NCBI GenBank assembly: GCA_003952965.2
Contig: CM025853.1
Span: 12,223,187 to 12,287,186 of the forward strand
Direction: 5' to 3'
DNA: 64,000 nucleotides
Source of the DNA: Morella rubra
Lineage: Eukaryota > Streptophyta > Magnoliopsida > Fagales > Myricaceae
Part shown: positions 59,278 to 64,000 of the stretch, piece by piece
Position numbering within the stretch: position 1 is the stretch's first letter
Layout of the letters: each line of letters starts with the position of its first letter
Translations under genes and position numbers: made by a program
Notes under the pieces: generated by a model
The model's input: only the letters and a program-made list of their open reading frames with translations
Databases searched by the model: none
What the model was told of the DNA's origin: nothing

Positions 59278-60145
59278 GGCTTAATTGCATCAGGGTTCCC
59301 TCTAGTATTCAAAAATTGCAAATAGGCCCTCGAGGTAACGTTTTCAACAATTAGGCCCTTGAGGCCGAGTTTTAAGAAAAAAATAATTCCCTTCGTCCAT
59401 TTACCGTTAAATCCATTAACGCCCATTGCTGACATGACTTTAAAATCCACGTCATAATGAATCATTAAGCGACACCTGTCCACTTAAATGTAACTTGCCA
59501 CATATGTGCCAGGTGTCTGCCACCTCACTGTATCTTCAAACAAAAAGACCATTTAATCTTTAACCATGTTGTTCACTCATCTTCTACACATAATTTTTCT
59601 TTTTACTCCTTGTTTTTCTTTGGAGTCTTCTCATTCACTCAAACTAAAAATATTTTCTATAGTTGGTCGTGTAAGAGATATGATTTCTGTCAAATTTATA
59701 GGAATGTTCCCATTTACTTATTTTCTCCTGCTTTTTCCTTACATCCATTTTTCGCGGTCGGGTTTCATGTGTTTTCCTCAGATTGGTTCTTGAGAAATGT
59801 GAGTTAAATTTTGACTGTAGAGTGCACTGAGAATGGCATACATATTTCTGTGTTGCTATGTGTTGTTAAAGAAACATATTTTGTTTCGTTGGCTACAAGT
59901 AATAGAAAGGATAAGATTTTGAAGTAGACGTTATAATATTTGTGTCTGATTTTTGGGAATCTAGTGTAGGGTCTTGGAATAGAGAAAGAGGCATGGAAAT
60001 CTTTCTTTTTGGAGAAGATTAGAACAGCATGTGGTGGTGGCTGAGTCTCTCTGTTGATGTTTTCCGCAAAGTCATCTCCCTGAACATTTATTGTAAGGTG
60101 ATTCTGTAATTTCTTCATCTTACATAGAAAACTCGAAGATTTCTC

Positions 60146-60192
<47 letters not shown>

Positions 60193-60591
60193 ATTTTCAT
60201 GGGGATTCTTTGTGCGATTGGGTAGGAGAGAAGAATTTGGGAACTAGGGTTCTATGTTTGGCGTCGAGAGAAACTAGGGAGGAAATGTAGAAAAATTATG
60301 TATAGAAGATGAGTGAACTGGTTTTTTTGTTTAAAGACATAGTGAGGTGGTAGACAGTTGGCGCATATGTGGCAAGCTACATTTAAGTGAATAGGTATTG
60401 CTTAATGATTCATTATGATGTGGATTTTAAAGCCACATCAGTGATGGACGTTAATGGATTTGAAGGCAAATGGACGGAGGGGTTTATTTTTTAAAAAAAA
60501 CTCGACTTCAAGAGTCTAATTGTTGAAAACATAATCTCAGAAGCCTATTTGCAAGCTTTGATACCACAGGGGCCCCTAATGCAATTAAGCC
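59278..60591. mobile_element. Mutator-like deletion derivative, 1.3 kb, in the hAT gene
   Basis: Inverted arms of about 280 bp (59278-59555 and 60310-60591; left ggcttaattgcatcagggtt, right ending ctaatgcaattaagcc). Flanked by near-identical 9-bp repeats TAAAATTTA (59269-59277) and TAAAAATTA (60592-60600). The middle has a (CT)n tract at 60151-60187 and no coding match. Its ends resemble those of the MULE at 53260. Confidence 0.8.
60151..60187. repeat. (CT)n microsatellite
   Basis: Uninterrupted CT dinucleotides inside the 1.3-kb Mutator-like element. A shorter one lies at 34363-34389 in the first MULE. Confidence 0.9.
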
Positions 60592-61586
60592 TAAAAATTA
60601 TACGTTGCTTAGTTAGAGCCAGAACCCTCACAATTACATCATAGAGATTTTAAAAAACTTAACAGAAGTATGAATGGTGCCACAATCATCATCATTAGGA
60701 GGCCCCAAGCCCTTTTTACCTAGCCCCACAAACAATTATAAAGATGCCCATCATCCTTTTGCATTAGCTCAAAAGCTCCCTGAAAATTTTGTCTTACCTA
60801 GCATGAGGTATGTCAAGTTTCGTCAAGATGAAACATCAAGAGACAATAAACTATTGTAAGGAATTTTTTTCATGTCTGGCTAGACTTGAAACGTTCAAGC
60901 CTTAGGGGAGGGGACCTCACTTACCTGACTATATTGCCGACCTTCATGATGGAGCCATCAATATCTTTCAGGCCCTTATTAATAATTAGATTTAAGATAT
61001 ATAGGCACAACACCTCTTGTGACTGAAGTCATGCCCACAAAAAGTGTTGTCACTTGCCATTATTCTTCTTTTCAACCAATTAATAACAGTGTCGTTAAAG
61101 GAAGCCTCTAGCTCCCTCCTTATTGTTACCCTTTCATGATCTTACACGTTATGAAATAAAATGATTCTTTTATGCAACCTTCAACTAGTAGTATCTATAA
61201 AATGGCTAGTAAAAACAAAAGTAGTTTAAATTTTGGATTGAAGTCTATATATCGGTCTTGAAACAAACCTTTAGCATCATGGTAAAAAATAAGGTCTTTA
61301 GATATTCCTTCTCATTCATATACATCTTCATACACTCTCCTATCATTGTATAATGGGAAGACATTGGAAACCAAGTCTCCATGGTCTTAACAAATGTGTT
61401 GAACCCTTGCTCGTCCATAATAAGAAATGACATTTCATCTACAATGATCATTTTAGCAAGGGTTGCTCGGATCTTCGTTTCACTATACTTAGCAATCCAA
61501 CCGTATTTTCAGTTTCATCCTCAACCTTCTAACTTCCAAAACTTAAAAGTATTATTTCTTGTCTGTCTTATGTCTAATATAAATAT

Positions 61587-61790
61587 ATTTAGCCCTTGTT
61601 TGGATGTCACAAAAATTTTAAGAATTTTTCACCAGTTCCAATACATTTTTACAAACTTCAACAATTTTTTTACAAATTCCAATAAATTTTCACAAATTTA
61701 AAGAATTTTTTCACCAATCTCAAGAGAATCTACATTACCTCGAACCAAAAAAAAATTTCACCAGAAATTCTTTTTTGTCCATCCAAACAC
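61587..61790. mobile_element. MITE-like block with tttggatg/catccaaa ends
   Basis: About 200 bp beginning cttgtttggatgtc and ending gtccatccaaacacatg, with A/T runs and repeated ttcacaaatt-type words between. It separates the BED-finger part of the hAT pseudogene from its core. The target duplication could not be fixed. Confidence 0.5.
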
Positions 61791-62326
61791 ATGCTTGGAA
61801 AACATCTGTTCAAATGATTAAGCAAGAAAACACATGATGGGGTTATGAATATTCCATTTTGTGAAGTGGTCCCATGTCAGGGATCTATTGGTTTGGGGCT
61901 TCCGAGTACTTAATGGGCAGCCATGATTACCAACATTTATCCTCTTATGTGTTTTGAGTTCTTTAACTATTACTGGGCTCATCTCCTACCTCAACCTCAT
62001 AAATGGGATATATAAGACTATCAAGGTCAAGACAAGAACTAGAACCTGAAGAATGTTCTCTCATTATTGAAGATGTACCGGTACAAGGTGTTCTAACCCC
62101 TTTAGAACCAATATTATCCATCTACTAGTGAGTAGGAACAAAATTGTCAATAGCAAGACTTGAAATTCTCTCAATAAAAAATTAAAACACACGCAAACAA
62201 AATCAGATTTGAAAATTTTATATTCGTAGAAAACACATTGCAAAAAAATGATGTTTACCATATGCTCATATGCAATAAACAAGTTGCATCAGTTAGCTTA
62301 GAGATATGCATGTAGTTTCTCTTTTA

Positions 62327-63242
62327 GGAAAATACACTTTGCACCCCATCTTTCAATTTTGTGATATTGAGCCCATGAACTTTTAAAATTCGTCGATTTG
62401 CACCCCTAGCCAAATTAACCATTAAATGTGATGGTAAATACCCACGTGATTCACTCCCACTTGTTATGTCCATTTTTTCCTTTGGGAAAAATACACTGTG
62501 CACCCCCAAACTATAAGGATATTGTCGCTTTGCACCCCCTTCTCTAATTTTGTGACATTTTTGTCAATTTGCACTCCACAAGCCAATTGACCGTTAAATG
62601 CGACGGTAAATCTTCCTTGTTCAACGTTACGTCGACAACCAAAGGGGGAACACAGAATCTGTCTGCAATTTCAATCACTTAAAGTTTTTTAAAAAACTGT
62701 TAAAGAAGGAATCACTTCAAATTCTAAATATCAGATGAACTACTAATTTCGGAAACAAATAATAAACAAATAACTTGATTTAAAATTAAAAAAAAAAGCT
62801 TTTTAAAAGTCCTCTGCACGGAACACCACGATTTAAAGAACTTCTTGATTTGAATCAGTGAATCATGTAGGTGACAGATGACATATTTACTGTTACATTT
62901 AATGGTCAATTGGCTTGTGGGGTGCAAATAAACGAAATGTCACGAAATTGGAAGACGGGGTATAAAGTGTCAATACCCTCATAGTTGGGGGTGCAAAGTG
63001 TCAGTACCCTTATAATTGGTAGTACAAAGTGTATTTTTTCTAAAGGGCAAAATTGACATAACAAGCGAGAGTGAATTACGTGGATGATACGTAGGCATTG
63101 ATCATGAGATTTAACGGCTAATTCAGCTATGGGGTGCAAATCGACAAATTTTAAAAGTTCATGGGTTCAATGACTGGAATTGAAAGATGTGGAGCAAAAT
63201 GTCAGTACCTCATAATTCAAGGGTGCAAAGTGTATTTTTTCC
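62327..63242. mobile_element. Palindromic MITE with two-unit arms, 0.9 kb
   Basis: Outer arms (62327-62480 and 63045-63242) and inner arms (62484-62640 and 62875-63040) pair as inverted repeats. Outer and inner units are also related to each other in direct order (atacactttgcaccccc, aattaaccattaaatg, gtgattcac...cttgttatgtc). The borders show near-identical 9-bp repeats (TTCTCTTTT and TCCTCTTTT), as for Mutator-like insertions. No coding. Confidence 0.7.
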
Positions 63243-64000
63243 TCCTCTTTTTATAGCCCTTTTGAACTAGTGTGTGCGAACAAAGAGAAATGAGAAATTA
63301 GAAACTTATTAGAAAGTCAAGAATGTGTGCATATGAGAAAATCGAAAGAAGAAAAAAACTGATGTGAAACTCAAAGACTTAGCCAATAATCAAAAACCAA
63401 AAAGATGGAAAAACATATATATAAGTGGCTACGATAAATTGAAACGATAACAGTATCGAGACCACTGTAAAACATGCGCAGACACAAATCACAATATACA
63501 AATCATAATAATTTTTATTTATTTTATTTTTTAAGGACACCTGGCATATTCTAACCAGATGAGAACTTTCGTTTTGCTTAAGAATTTTTTAAAATCGACT
63601 TAAAACTAGTGAGTGAAAATATATTTTTCCTATATATTAACGCGAGAGGATATTTTGCATTCAGGTCCAGATGCTCTTTATGAGGTAGATACGTGATTGG
63701 ATAATCACGTTATTCCACACCTGAACACCGCACCAAAGGTTTTTAACTTTGGCTAACAATAGTGGTAGCGTAAAATTAAAGCATTAAGACAAAAAAATTG
63801 GATTAATTACTCTTTTAGTTCACGATCGAGGTATTTCTAAATCTCAAACTGGTGTTTATAGTATTTTTTTGTCTTAAAGTAGAATATTAATGAGTCAATA
63901 GTCCTTTCCGCTGACAAACACTTATAATTAGATAGCAAACTCTCGTGTATAACGATCTTCACTTGTCTATTTTCAATGACAAAAAATTCATGCGTGTTTG
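63243..64000. other. AT-rich spacer
   Basis: No gene, RNA or element end recognised. Confidence 0.5.

Larger units (their letters stand above)
58658..62121 (-). pseudogene. hAT transposase pseudogene (BED finger / hAT dimerisation type)
   Basis: On the minus strand, ATG at 62121 begins MDNIGSKGVRTPCTGTSS, followed by WDHFTKWNIHNP (start of a BED zinc finger, near 61880). After a MITE-like block come KYSETKIRATLAKMIIVDEM (about 61490), GFNTFVKTM and EKEYLKTLF. Then HKRCCAYILNLIINKGLKDI and VRYVRSPPLRLERF (about 61030-60890), and GPPNDDD (about 60700). The frame is split at 60592 by a Mutator-like element and resumes at 59277: MTLGMKSKYDKYW, LLFIAVALDPCFKLVTLDF. It ends with the dimerisation motif EKFDILNWWKVNSTKYPIVT and VLAIFITTIA (58660-58760). 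Many stops and frame changes. The family order is complete, so this was once a full transposase gene. Confidence 0.85.

Noticed and set aside
62484..63040. Inner palindrome as a separate MITE nested in the outer one
   Set aside because: The flanks of the inner part are inverted, not direct, repeats, so no target duplication supports a separate insertion; kept as an open question in findings.

Overview
The window is nuclear DNA of a flowering plant, most likely a eudicot. It is AT-rich and gene-poor, with GT-AG introns, a wall-associated receptor kinase (WAK) family, and plant-type CACTA, hAT, Mutator, PIF/Harbinger, copia, LINE and SINE elements. Nothing bacterial or organellar is seen. Only two genes look intact: a WAK-type receptor kinase (5882-9176, three exons, 740 codons) and a plastid-type Orn/Lys/Arg decarboxylase-like gene (about 41151-44202, three or four exons). 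Everything else recognised is mobile DNA, gene debris or spacer.

Layout. 1-3.7 kb: tandem repeat, the end of a hAT-like element, a fragment of a third WAK gene, an RNase H relic and a solo LTR. 3.7-10.9 kb: promoter and body of the intact WAK gene. 10988-22196: an 11.2-kb CACTA (En/Spm) transposon with ATA target duplication, decayed TnpD-type and TnpA-type genes, a third gene family present twice, and many CGATCGATCG palindromes. 24.7-32.8 kb: a duplicated WAK unit, now a pseudogene carrying two hAT-like elements in exon 1 and a Tourist-like MITE in the kinase exon, each with target duplications. 33.5-37.5 kb: a Mutator-like MITE beside a 3.4-kb Mutator-like element (MULE) with a GRF zinc-finger gene and part of a MURA-like gene. 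38.35-38.56 kb: a truncated first exon of a TTM1/TTM2-like gene. 40259-40783: a second solo LTR. 41.1-44.2 kb: the decarboxylase gene. 45.0-51.8 kb: a decayed minus-strand LINE interrupted by a tRNA-derived SINE and a 5.1-kb copia element. 53260-56901: a second GRF-bearing MULE. 58.6-62.1 kb: a minus-strand hAT transposase pseudogene split by a 1.3-kb Mutator-like element. 62327-63242: a palindromic MITE with two-unit arms.

The WAK array (one intact copy, one pseudogene, one fragment) is the local gene family; the transposons largely explain how the copies were separated or destroyed. The intact WAK should be a plasma-membrane receptor with a galacturonan-binding ectodomain, EGF repeats and an RD-type Ser/Thr kinase. 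The decarboxylase should make a polyamine or diamine (putrescine or cadaverine), probably in plastids. No link between the two genes is implied. I found no CRISPR array, rRNA gene or free-standing tRNA gene, and nothing that I can defend as a wholly new system. The least usual structures are the CACTA element with its duplicated accessory gene and palindrome arrays, and the nested LINE/SINE/copia locus whose frame is continuous once the insertions are disregarded.
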